Shown piece by piece: positions 7,636 to 16,905 of a DNA stretch of 16,910 nt. The stretch spans positions 1 through 16,910 of the forward strand of contig OUQQ01000458.1 of assembly GCA_900404475.1 (NCBI GenBank), read 5' to 3'. The first letter of the stretch is position 1. Each line of letters starts with the position of its first letter. Both the position numbers and the translations under genes were made by a program. The stretch is from Spongospora subterranea. Lineage: Eukaryota > Endomyxa > Phytomyxea > Plasmodiophorida > Plasmodiophoridae. The notes under the pieces were generated by a model that saw nothing but the letters and a program-made list of their open reading frames with translations, was not told the DNA's origin and did not search any database.

Positions 7636-10074
7636 TTATCTAACATTGTGATGAATGAGATCATATTGACAGATATCAGGTCCCTTTAGGACTGCACCAG
7701 GACAGCATTTGTGACTGAACGAGCTGTACGATATTGATTCTCCCCATCTCCGAACAAATTCCGAAATGTTTCCAGAGCAGTGACGAGATAAACAAATGAA
7801 GACAGGACGAAGGCATTCTTTGATAAAACGGGATAAATCCGGATGGACCGGTCTCGTTGACTTTGTCTTCGCAATCAAGAACTGCTCATACTCTTCGAGA
7901 ATTTCGGAAAACCGTTTGAGGAGTTCTCGGGTTGTTTGGCGGCGGGGATAAATTCTTGCTGGAATATCAAATGGTCTCTCGTTCGATTCGCAAGGATGGA
8001 ACTCCGAGCCGTGACATTTAATTGTGCTGAATCGTGCATGCTGGAATTGACGGCCCCATTTTCCAATCCATGTATTTGTATCTTGGCCACAGTGATGAAC
8101 CCAACATCCCCAAATGGGATTCGCAGACCGGTAATAAAAATTTCGGAAACAATTGTAAATCACAGGGCCACTTGATCGGTATTTCTGGATGAATTTTTTA
8201 CACAGATTGACTTTTTCAATCGAGTCTTTTGACTTCAAAACAGCACCATGAATAGCTTCAAGATCCATTGAATTGGACTTTATTCTAAAAGCACAAATGT
8301 TCAACAAATTCTGTAAAAAAGTCAGCGAATGAAAACCTTTCGTCAGGGTTCGCAATATTTCTTTTGCAGTATGGGTGATATGATCCATGACCGTGACAAC
8401 GTTTTTGTTCAAAATTACGGTGCTCAAACCATGGGCCCCATCGTGTCTGGAACAGGTGAATGTCTTTGCCGCAACATATTATCAAACATTGAAGGACGGG
8501 TATGCACGTGAGCTTGAGATACGAAAGCACCTCAAGACTCATATTGCCGAGCGACACGCTGGACGAAACCAGTGTCAAAACAAAATTTGATATTAGTATC
8601 AGTTTTTGCAGGGTGCTGGTTGCCTTTTCGATGAACCTTCGCTGAGGAACATCGATGTTATATTGCCCGACCACAAATGTGTTATCCGGCGTCGACTTAT
8701 CGACCAAAAGTAGTTCCGACATGTCGACATTGTCGTGAAGCTGGACCTCTGCTGGATTTGGCTCCTTTCCCTAAGCAGACGAGCACGATTGTGATCATCA
8801 AATTCCAAACAGAGCGGGCCACAACAGTTCTGACCAGGAACACACAGAGGCTATCATAGTCTTTGACCTGATCCAGGTCCCACTTTATGAGCGGCCAGAG
8901 CTTTTCGAATCCATCGAATGGAAAAGCTGGGGAAATAGATCCTAATACACAATGTGAAGTTATTGGTGATCACGATTCTCGGCAACCAAATTCTCACCAG
9001 AGCCATCAAGCTGGTCTTCCAGATTTATCGTCTTTTGGAGAAAATTAATTCGGCAATCGAATGCGTAACTTGAACTCGTGCTCGGGTTCCAATCCTAAGA
9101 GAAACTTAGCAAACAAAATACAAACTAAACATGAACTGAACGGCTAAGTTTTTCGAGGCAATTTTAAGAAATTCATGGGCGTTTCTGTTAGCGGGCCGGA
9201 GATTCTTTCGAAAGTCTTTGCAGGGCAAAATTTCCGAATTATTCGGAATCCGATTCGAATTGTTCAGGCAATCGAGGTTCTGGTCCTCTACTCTCAACTG
9301 CTGAGAACCAATGATGATATGGGATGCGTCAATTTTCGAACCCGTGCTCGAATTGCATTCCTAACCACATTTAGCAAACCGAATCACGACCTGAAGATGA
9401 ACTGAACGGCTGAATTTTCTGAAAAATTTTCACCAAGCTCTTGAGCGTTTTTGTGATCGGGCATGAGATTCTCTCGAAAGTCTTTGGACGGCAAAATTTC
9501 CGAATTACTTGGAGGTAGATTCAAATCGAAAACACAGACGATTTTTTTGCCCACTTTTTTCATATATTGCGAATCGATACTGATATGGGATGCGTCGATT
9601 TTCGAACCCGTGCTCAAATCCCATTCCTAAGAGCGCATTTAGCAAACCGGATCTCGATCTGAAGATGAACTGAACGAATACAGTAATCGAGGATCTTTCA
9701 CCAAACTGGGCGACACAATTTTTGTTTGAAAAATCCAAAGCCAACAAGGTATTGCCTTGCAGAGATTTTGACTCCCTTTTCGTCGAATATTCGAATACTG
9801 GAAATTTTGAAACGTGATTTTTGCCAGTGAACCTTGCACAATCCTGCGACGGCGACATGGCGTCCTGAGAGAGCCAATGCGTTTAAACAATAGGCAATAT
9901 TTTGGAGCGAATTTTTCTGATCCATACCGAGAAAGTGAAGGAGGCGATTCTTGGGGCGACATTGGCCTGACAAGAGCCAAGCGGATTGTTCGTACCAGGT
10001 TCAGATTCGATTGTCGCAGATCGAGTCGACCCGATCGCCACAATCAGTAAACCCAACAAGTTGATGACACACAT
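7636..10074 (-). CDS. Copy 2: apparently intact nine-exon gene for a secreted repeat protein of unknown function
   Basis: Model exons (minus): 10074-9996, 9966-9799, 9755-9676, 9626-9408, 9360-9142, 9094-8998, 8941-8787, 8770-8508, 8446-7636. Together they give 2091 nt, about 696 residues, with no internal stop. Introns (29, 43, 49, 47, 47, 56, 16 or longer, 61 nt) begin GT and end AG; several carry CTAA a few bases before a TTAG acceptor. Residues 1-20 form a signal peptide (MCVINLLGLLIVAIGSTRSA). Residues 27-82 begin GQCRPKNRLLHFLG. Exons 4 and 5 (residues 110-182 and 183-255) are 73-codon duplicates sharing STGSKIDASHI and SEILP.KDFR.NL. Exon 8 contains DNTFVVGQYNIDVPQRR. Exon 9 is Cys/His-rich (GCWVHHCGQDT, IKECLRPVF, RHCSGN, HKCCPG) with a long helix around ELLKRFSEILEEYEQFL. 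Frame conservation among diverged copies supports coding. The donors of introns 7 and 8 are uncertain. I do not recognise the family; a secreted effector-like or cell-surface role is only inference. Confidence 0.75.
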
Positions 10075-10140
10075 TGGAGAAATGGCGCAACAGTAGCGCC
10101 GTTCGCCAAGTGGCAACGATGAGTGCAGAGTCAAAGATGA

Positions 10141-10195
10141 GACGAACGGCTCGAGGTGTCGTCATTGGATGAGATGAACGGCTCTAGGTGTCGTA
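10141..10195. repeat. 32-nt promoter tandem repeat, two units (copy 2)
   Basis: Units begin near 10141 and 10173 (GACGAACGGCTCGAGGTGTCG and GATGAACGGCTCTAGGTGTCG). The second unit is cut after GTGTCGT, where sequence unrelated to the other copies begins (ACCCAAGGG at 10196). This is the shortest array of the three, and it sits in front of the only intact copy. Confidence 0.85.
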
Positions 10196-10383
10196 CCCAA
10201 GGGTTCGAAAGCCGTGATTGTTAATAAGCTCTCTTTAGATGCAGATGTCCTACGTACTCTCCATCCAACCTAGTCAACTTCCCTGCTGGTTGTTGTCATT
10301 TAGTTCTGCCTTTACCAGGTGGTAGACAGCAGTTTTGCGTTTGAAAGGGAATGCCGCATTGATCGGGAAGAAATGTTGTCAGA
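10196..10383 (-). other. Likely downstream tail of a copia fragment
   Basis: Minus-strand frames here give a short stretch INAAFPFKRKTAVYHLVKAE that could be the eroded segment following RNase H (usually KHIDI.YHF.RE) of a copia pol. It directly follows the RNase H fragment at 10384-10683. The resemblance is weak and stops are frequent. No other feature is visible. Confidence 0.3.
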
Positions 10384-10683
10384 TTAATTGAAGGGAGAAG
10401 AAGTGGTTTCCAATTGTGGCAAATGAAAACGATTTTCTTTGTAATTGGTTGGTGCCAGGTTTGTGAAACCCATATCTACTAGACGGCCAAGACAAAGCTT
10501 GATGTCAAAGCTCATTCGCCAGACATAATCACCTTCGCTGAATGTGCTGCAGTCTGACCGAGGTTGTGATAGTGAGAGGTTGATCCCATGACCCGGCTCA
10601 CTAAAACCCCCTAACCATTGGGACACGATGGATATTCCCTGTATGGAACACCACAATGCCTTGAACCCAAGTCGCATCATCAC
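10384..10683 (-). pseudogene. copia-type RNase H fragment (copia 3)
   Basis: An open minus-strand frame of 99 codons contains SQPRSDCSTFSEGDYVW, then FDIKLCLGRLVDMGFTNLAP and NYKENR. This matches the order in copia RNase H: ST.EAEY, then a helix with KL.LW, then .MGF....PT.IYEDN. Key residues are altered (EAEY to EGDY, YEDN to YKEN), so it is an inactive fragment. It lies just beyond the 3' LTR of copia 2 and belongs to a different copia lineage. Confidence 0.6.
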
Positions 10684-10741
10684 AACTCGGCTGTCTATAT
10701 TTCAAGACGTTTGTTCCTCCCATGTTCAAACTGCGCTCTAT

Positions 10742-10858
10742 TGACATATGCGATAATGTATTGACATCCAAAAAGAGATAGAAGAGCGAGTATCTGCGCG
10801 ACTGTCGTGAAGGCGACTAGAGCCAATGGCCAACCGTTATTGTTGATAAATATCTGCA
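10742..10858 (-). repeat. 3' LTR of copia 2
   Basis: On the minus strand it begins TGCAGATATTTATCAACA and ends TGTCA, 117 bp long. It is collinear with the 5' LTR of copia 1 at 2124-2228. It begins 15 nt after the pol stop. Confidence 0.65.
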
Positions 10859-10873
10859 GTTCCCCTCGAAAGT

Positions 10874-11745
10874 TTATCGGTGATACCCATCGAATTTCGA
10901 CACCATATAGTACTTGGCCTTAGTCAAAGAACCTTTTGTGGGACAGTATCTCAAATCGATGATTTCCTTCACAACTTGTTGCCGTGTGTAGTGGTACTTG
11001 ATGTCAATGTGCTTTGTCCTGGAATCCGTCGGCAGGTTGCGCGATATAGAAAGACGCCCTTGATTGTCACAATAAACTATGGTTGGTTTAGAATCATGAT
11101 AATTTCGTTCGATCCTTAGTTGTCTTTAGCCAAACTATCTCTCTAACGGTATTGTACAAGGAGATCTACTCAGCATGGACAGGGAGGTCGCTACTTTCTT
11201 TTTGCCGTTTGTTTTTCCAACATATAGGTGAGCCAGCTAGCATAATCACGTATCCGTTCGTAGAGCATCGTGTGTCGGTATCTTGTCCCAATCGCTGTCA
11301 GAGGACGCGATTGGTCGTGAATTCCCCTTCCGTGAGTAGATGAGGCCGATTGACAAAGTACTGGATTGGTATAGTAGTACCCTCTTTGCGGCTGTCCAAT
11401 ACAGAGGGCCGGGATTTGATTCATATCTGCAGAGTACACCGACAGCTGTTGAGATATCTGGGCGTGTTCTCTTGGCAATGTAGTTCAGAGCACCGACAAG
11501 GGTCCCATATGGGATGGAGAGCATATCTTGTCGGACAGTTGCTGTTTACGGCGTATGCGATGTCAGGCTTTGTTGCATTCGCCATATGTCGCGAGAACTT
11601 GTGATATTTTGGATATTTCGTCCTTATCATCTCCAGCGAGATCGTCGACGTATATCGCTATCATGGTAACTTGATCGTTGTGACCTCTCTTGTACCATAG
11701 ACATGGTTCCTTTTTATAGAAGATTGAGCTTCTTTCTTCTCGCCA
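10874..11745 (-). pseudogene. copia 2 pol relic (RT end to RNase H end)
   Basis: In order on the minus strand: KKEPCLWYKRGHNDQVTMIA, then YVDDLAGDDKDE, the RT catalytic box. After a break comes PYGTLVGALNYIAKRTRPDI, the conserved copia segment after RT. Next are SDSDWDKIP, YCDNQG.LSISRN (the DNQ Asp of RNase H), DSRTKHIDIKYHYTRQQV, and finally YMVSKFDGYHR-stop at 10874. Several frameshifts and stops interrupt it (for example a TGA after ATYGECNKA), so it is inactive. The identity of the family is firm. Confidence 0.85.
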
Positions 11746-11751
11746 TAGATT

Positions 11752-11955
11752 TCACACAATTTTGCCCATACGTCCTTGATGTAGCGGCATGATGTAATTT
11801 GCTTGAGAAAGTCTCATTGTAACTTCTGCGTAAGCGATTCGGTCGTTTCTTATTTCGGCCGTTAAAGTGCCTATGCGGATAAACTGTGTCTCCAGTTTCC
11901 TCTTGATAATTTCCCAGTTCTTACGGTTGAATTCGGGAATGAGGTTCAAACCCAT
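11752..11955 (-). pseudogene. copia 2 Gag-like fragment
   Basis: The open frame reads IPEFNRKNWEIIKRKLETQF and then RIAYAEVTMRLSQANYI. This follows the F.G.NW..W/K...... pattern of copia Gag N-termini. A stop separates it from the RT fragment, with which it would be fused after the internal deletion. The assignment rests on pattern and position. Confidence 0.5.
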
Positions 11956-11988
11956 TGCGTACTGTTGGAGGTTTACTTCTGTCGTCAG

Positions 11989-12087
11989 AAGATGAACACT
12001 TTGTACGTGTCCAGATGTTCTGCTAGATCTCGTCTTGCGGTCCTTTCAATCGTCGAGAAATCGGGACACGTACAAAGTGTTCATCTT
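11989..12087. repeat. Perfect 24-bp inverted repeat with 51-nt loop
   Basis: Left arm 11989-12012 (AAGATGAACACTTTGTACGT + GTCC) is exactly the reverse complement of the right arm 12064-12087. The first mismatch lies just outside each arm. It lies at the 5' edge of the copia 2 Gag fragment. Confidence 0.9.
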
Positions 12088-12340
12088 TTGAAGATGCGCA
12101 AGAAGGTCGAAAGCGAACTGAGCTGTAAGTACCTTCAGAGAGTCATAAAGTGTACTCTCTGTGTTGTAAAAAATGGTGTCGAATGGCCCCAGCGTTGTAT
12201 CTGTACCTTAAACACTGTGCGTCTGGAACGTTCTGGAACGCCAACAATGGGATCTAAACGGAAATCTGCGATTTGAGACGTAACGAGCAGGCGATGAAAG
12301 AGCATCACTGAAGTGGGTGTCACATGGCATCCAAGAAACT
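12088..12340. other. Spacer without recognisable gene
   Basis: A plus-strand frame of about 100 codons spans part of this region, but it includes the hairpin arm and shows no family resemblance. I see no further feature. Confidence 0.35.
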
Positions 12341-12460
12341 GTCATGATATAACCTGATCTGTCATGATATAACCTGATCTGTCATGATATAACCTGATCT
12401 GTCATGATATAACCTGATCTGTCATGATATAACCTGATCTGTCATGATATAACCTGATAC
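12341..12460. repeat. 20-nt satellite, six units
   Basis: Six head-to-tail copies of GTCATGATATAACCTGATCT start at 12341 and repeat every 20 nt. The first five are identical and the sixth differs only in its last two bases. The lack of divergence points to a recent expansion. Confidence 0.95.
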
Positions 12461-12831
12461 GTTGCCAATGCGTTTCGCGAACACAGGGACGAGTATTCAG
12501 ACTATAACCTTTCCATTTCAACATTCAGGTTTTAAGACAATGCGACGACGTTTTGCTCAATTGCCTTTCTGTTTGATTATTGTTTTGTCTGAGGTGTCAT
12601 TTTTGTTCATGCTCAATTTTCTAGCTCATGTATTAACTGTCGGGTTTGTTATTGTTATTTCCCTGGGATTGGTGGATATGGTGATGTTATTTGGTTAGTG
12701 ACCCGGTCCAGGTCCTACAAATAGGAACGAAGTGACAGTATTTGTATTCCAAACTGTATTCGCCATTTCCCTCACGTCCCACGATTACTACTCCAGATTC
12801 GTCGGACCGCCGGTTCAAAAAGTGCCCGTCT
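12461..12831. other. Spacer with one hydrophobic open frame, no supported gene
   Basis: A plus-strand frame from 12462 to 12698 (78 codons) is strongly hydrophobic in its second half. It has no homologue elsewhere in the window and no recognised motif, so I do not call a gene. The rest of the stretch up to the shared flank shows nothing. Confidence 0.3.
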
Positions 12832-13187
12832 TGATCTGATCCATGGGTTTGATAAACTTCTTCATGTCGTAAATTGCCATTGACACCTGTTTCATGATTT
12901 TGGGAAGAATGTTCAACCCATATCTGTATATCTGTAGTTTCTTCTTATGTGTCTGACCCATTATGTTGATGTTGACAAAATGAATACAAAACTGCAATTG
13001 TGAGCTCATCGAACAGTGGAGTCCACGGTCGGTCCTGTTCCATTTTTGTCGTATGCATTGAAGTTATGAATAAATTTTTTTGTTTGCCGATGATCCAGCG
13101 TAGATCTGCAATTTCATTGACATTGTTCTTCCCTGCTGTGGGTCTCTGACAGATTCACATTGTGTTTTACGTGTAGTAGTTGTTCTG
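12832..13187. repeat. Outer 3' flank of copy 3, duplicated at 3573-3934
   Basis: Sequence from TGATCTGATCCATGGGTTTGA to about GTAGTTGTTCTG matches copy 1's flank. On the minus strand, 13009-12815 is open for 64 codons, including MGQTHKKKLQIYRYG and PKIMKQVSMAIYDMKKFI. The matching stretch of copy 1 has stops. This could be a fragment of an unidentified mobile-element protein. Confidence 0.7.
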
Positions 13188-13260
13188 TCATGTCTGGTTT
13201 GCTCCTGGTGTTCTGATCGGTTCTAATGCCCAATTACCAACATCAATGACTTTTTGAAAT

Positions 13261-13990
13261 ATGTCCATCTTAGACTTCTTGTTGATTTACAAGTCGGTGT
13301 CATCGTGGTGCTTTGCAAGATGTGCACAAAACAGATGGACAGGTACCTTGAAGACGGCCCTGTCGACAATATTTCATATTCTCCCAGGTACTTCTAGCAG
13401 GCCCATCATCGGCGCCCCCGCCTGGATCACTAGTAAATGGTCCGTCCTCTTGCCGACAATTCTTGACAAATACCCAATAATCTATACGATCAAGAATTCC
13501 AAAGCACTCATCGATCATTTTGGAAACCACCACCGGACGATCACGAGTTAGGTCACTGCTGATGTCAGTAGTCTCTATACTAGGTAATATGAAACTTAAC
13601 CTACTCTATGAAGTTAACCAGAATACTACTAGAAACCCCATCCACGTAAACAATAACTACTCTTGCTATGGTCCAAACATTGACAGACAGAAAGACGGTA
13701 TTGCGATGGGAACAAACATTGCCTTAGTCTGCGCTAACCTCTACCTAGACACCTTCGACAAACACTTCGCCCCACAATGTCTCCACTACTATCGCTACAT
13801 GGACGATACGCTAAGTGTAAAACATTTTACGCTTATCCAAGTACACGATTTCGAACCCCGAAGAAAACTCACAAATGGTCTGAGTCGGTTGTTCTTTAAA
13901 CGGGATGGGATCGTTTGGCCTTCTGAACTCACCATTATATCTGATGGTATCCCACTCCAACCAATCATTGGACCCAAATAAATCGACATC
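13261..13990 (+). pseudogene. Penelope-like reverse transcriptase relic
   Basis: Plus-strand pieces give the RT order. First comes RPIIGAPAWITSKWSVLL, the region before the fingers. Near 13552-13581 VTADVSSLYT is motif A, in a different frame. Then come MKLNLLYEVNQNTTRNP and GIAMGTNIALVCANLYLD (motif B). Near 13779-13812 YYRYMDDTL is motif C with the catalytic DD. The ADVSSLYT and GIAMGT...ANLYL forms are typical of Penelope-like and related RTs, not of copia. Stops and frameshifts between motifs A and B, and the lack of an endonuclease domain, mark it as dead. It lies inside the 3' flank of copy 3. Confidence 0.75.
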
Positions 13991-14137
13991 AATCGAGACC
14001 GACCGACTGAGGGAGATGAGGACTCCATATATGTATCTTCGGCCAATGTTCCCCATAAAATCCAACGATTTGAGCGGAAAACAGTCGAGATGATTGAAAC
14101 AGATCAAGCCTGTGGAGTAAACCCTAAACCCATCAGG
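13841..14137. repeat. Inner 3' flank of copy 3, duplicated in copies 1 and 2
   Basis: It starts at GTACACGATTTCGAACCCCG and matches 3938-4256. The part from 14031 matches 7476-7587 next to the Stowaway-like terminus. It may include the 3' end of the RT element, because the RT frame runs into it to about 13981. Confidence 0.7.
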
Positions 14138-14143
14138 TTTATT
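14138..14143 (-). terminator. Poly(A) signal of copy 3
   Basis: AATAAA on the minus strand, 26 nt past the stop at 14169, in the same context as in copies 1 and 2. Confidence 0.55.
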
Positions 14144-14168
14144 TGAACTCATCTAATTTGTTGAGTCT

Positions 14169-16693
14169 TTAGAATGTCAACTCTGATCTAACGTTGTGAT
14201 GATGTAGATCATATTGACAAATATCAGGTCCCTTTCGTCCTGGTCCAGGACAGCATTTGTGCCTGAACGAGGTGTACGATATTGATTCTCCCCATCTCCG
14301 AACAAATTCCGAAATGTTTCCAGCGCAGTGACGATAAAAACAATTGCAGACAGGACGAAGGCACTTGCTGATAAAACAGGTCAATTCCGGATTGACCGGT
14401 CTCGTTGACTTTGTTTTCGCAATCAAGAACTGCTCATACTCTTCGAGAATTTCGGAAAACCGTTTGAGGAGGTCTCGGGATTTTTGGCGGCGGGGAATAA
14501 GTCTTGCTGGAATATCAAATGGGCTCTCGTCCGATTGGCAAGGATGGACCTCCGAGCCGTGACATTTACCTGTGCTGAATCGTGCATGCTGCAATTGACG
14601 GCCCCATTTTCCAATCCATGTATTTGTATCTTGGCCACAGTGATGAACCCAACATCCCCACATGGCTCTCGCAGCCCGGTAATAAAAATTTCGAAAACAA
14701 TTGTGAAACACAGGGCCATTGGATTGGTATTTCTGGATGAAATTTTTACACAGATTGAGTTTTTCAATCGAGTCTTTTGACTTCAAAACAGCACCATAAA
14801 TCGCTTCGAGATCCATTGAATTGGACTTGTATCTAAAAGCACAAACGTTCAACTATTTCTGTCAAAAACAGCGAATGAAAACCTTTCGTCAGGGTTTGGG
14901 ACATTTCTTCTCCAGTGTGAATGATATGATCCATGACCGTGACAGCGCTTTTGTTCAAAATTACGGTGCTCAAAACAAGGGCCCCATCGATTCTGGAACA
15001 GGTGAATGTCTTTGCCGCAACAAATTATCAAACATTGAAGGACGGGTATGCACGTGAGCTTAAGATACGAAAGCACCTCAGGACTCATATTGCCGAGCGA
15101 CACGCTGGACGAAACCAGTGTCAAAACAAAATTTGATATTAGTATCAGTTTTTGCAGGGTGCTGGTTGCTTTTTCGATTAACCTACGCTGAGGAACATCG
15201 ATGTTATATTGCCCGACCACAGCTGTGTTATCCGGCGCCGACTTATCGACCAAAAGTAGGTCCGACATGTCGACATTGTCGTGAAGCTGGACCTCTGCTG
15301 GATTCGGCTGCTTTCCCTAAACAGACGAGCACGATTGTGATCATCAAATCCCAAACAGAGCGGGCCACAACAGTTCTGACCAGGAACACACAGAGGCTAT
15401 CATAGTCTTTGACCTGATCCAGGTCCCACTTTATGAGCGGCCAGAGCTTATCGAATCCATCGAATGTAAAAGCTGGGGAAATAGATCCTAGTACACAATG
15501 TGAAGTTATTGGTGATCACGATTCTCGGCAATCAAATTCTCACCAGAGACATCAAGCTGGTCTTCCAGATTTATCGTCTTTTGGAGAAAATTAATTCGGC
15601 AATCGAATTTTTCGCCGTTGGCGCGTGAAATTGACTTTTGACCATGATTACTTTGACCATGATTACTGATACGCCATGCATAACTTGAACTCGTGCTCGG
15701 GTTCCAATCCTAAGACAAACTCAGGAAACAGAACCACAATTTGAACATGAACTGAACGGCTAAATTTTTGGAGGCAATCTCAAGAAACTCATGGGCGTTT
15801 CTGTTAGCGGGCACGAGATGTTTTCGAAAGCCTTTGCAGGGCAAAATTTCCGAATTATTCGGAATTCCATTCGAATTGTTCAGGAAATCGAGGTTATGGT
15901 CCTCTACTCTCACCTGCTGAGAACCGATGATGATATGGGATGCGTCAATTGTCGAACCCGTGCTCGAATTCCATTCCTAAAAACACATTTAGCAAACCGA
16001 ATCACGATCTGAAGACGAACTGAACGGCTGAATTGGTCGAAAAACTTTCACCAAGCTCTTGAGCATTTATGTGATCGGGCATGAGATTCTCTCGAAAGTC
16101 TTTGGACGGCAACAATTCTGAATCAATTGGAGGTAGATTCAAATCGAAAACACAAACGATTTTTTCGCCCACTTGTCTCAAATCTTGGGAATCGATACTG
16201 ATATGGGATGCGCCAATTTTCGAACCCGTGCTCGAATCCCATTCCTAAGAACGCATTTAGCAAACCGAATCACGGTCTGAAGATGAACTGAACGAATACG
16301 TTAATCGAGGATCTTTCACCACTCTGGGCGACACCTTTTTTGTTTGATAAATCCAACACCAACAAGGAATTCCCTTGCGGAGATTTTAACTCACTTGTCG
16401 TCGAATATTCGAATACTGGAATGTTTAAAACGTGCTTTTCGCCATTGAACATTGCACAATCCTGCGACGTCGACGTGGCGGACTGAAAGAATTAATACTT
16501 TCAAACAACTAGGCAATATTTTGGAGCGACGTTCCCTGATCAATACCGAGAAAGTGGAGGAGGCGATTCTTGGGGCGATATTGACCTGACAAGAGCGAAG
16601 CGGATTGTCATTACCAGGTTCAGATTCGATTATCGCAGATCGAATCGACCCGATCGCCACAAACAGCAATCCGAACAAGTTGCGGGCATGCAT
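14169..16693 (-). pseudogene. Copy 3 of the nine-exon secreted-protein family, with two frameshifts
   Basis: The ATG at 16693 opens MHARNLFGLLFVAIGSIRSA. Model exons: 16693-16615, 16585-16417, 16373-16294, 16244-16026, 15976-15758, 15709-15544, 15487-15333, 15316-15054 and 14992-14169. Exon 2 is 169 nt instead of 168 (one extra base near CCTAGTTG), giving an in-frame TAG and a frameshift. Exon 9 is 2 nt short near 14862-14872 (TGTCAAAAACAGCG against TGTAAAAAAGTCAGCG in copy 2), giving a second frameshift. Exons 3-8 are open, and exon 9 beyond the lesion is open for 227 codons, ending HHHNVRSELTF. Exon 6 is 23 codons longer than in copy 2 and contains a tandem SNHGQ duplication. Confidence 0.75.
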
Positions 16694-16768
16694 TGGAGAA
16701 ATGGCGCAACAGTAGCGCCGTTTACGCCGTTCGCCAAGTGGCAACGATGAGTTCAGAGTCAAAGATTA

Positions 16769-16905
16769 GACGAACGGCTCTTGATGTCGCCACTGGATGA
16801 GACGAACGGCTCTTCATGTCGTCATTGGATGAGACGAACGGCTCTTGATGTCGTCATTGGATGAGAAGAACGGCTCTTCATGTCGTCATTGGATGAAAAC
16901 GAACG
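16769..16905. repeat. 32-nt promoter tandem repeat, at least four units (copy 3)
   Basis: Units begin near 16769, 16801, 16833 and 16865, and a diverged fifth start (AAACGAACG) lies near 16897. The units alternate TTGATGTCG and TTCATGTCG, giving a 64-nt higher-order pattern. The array may continue past the window. Confidence 0.9.

Larger units (their letters stand above)
10742..11955 (-). mobile_element. Ty1/copia-type retrotransposon remnant (copia 2)
   Basis: In minus orientation it consists of a Gag-like fragment (11955-11752), a reverse transcriptase fragment with YVDD (11641-11652), the region between RT and RNase H, the pol C-terminus (stop at 10874) and a 3' LTR (10858-10742). Integrase and most of RT are missing, so Gag is joined almost directly to the end of RT by a large deletion. 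No 5' LTR is recognisable. It is the same family as copia 1 but in the opposite orientation. Confidence 0.8.

Noticed and set aside
7686..7874. Minus-strand frame with FVLSSFVYLVTALETFRNLF, hydrophobic
   Set aside because: It overlaps exon 9 in another frame. In copies 1 and 2 it stops within the shared 3' part, while the exon 9 frame is open and ends at the matching place in all three copies.
12462..12698. Hydrophobic plus-strand frame with RRRFAQLPFCLII, faintly like the helicase end of Helitron or PIF1 proteins
   Set aside because: The match is a few residues only and the expected following motifs are absent in all frames.
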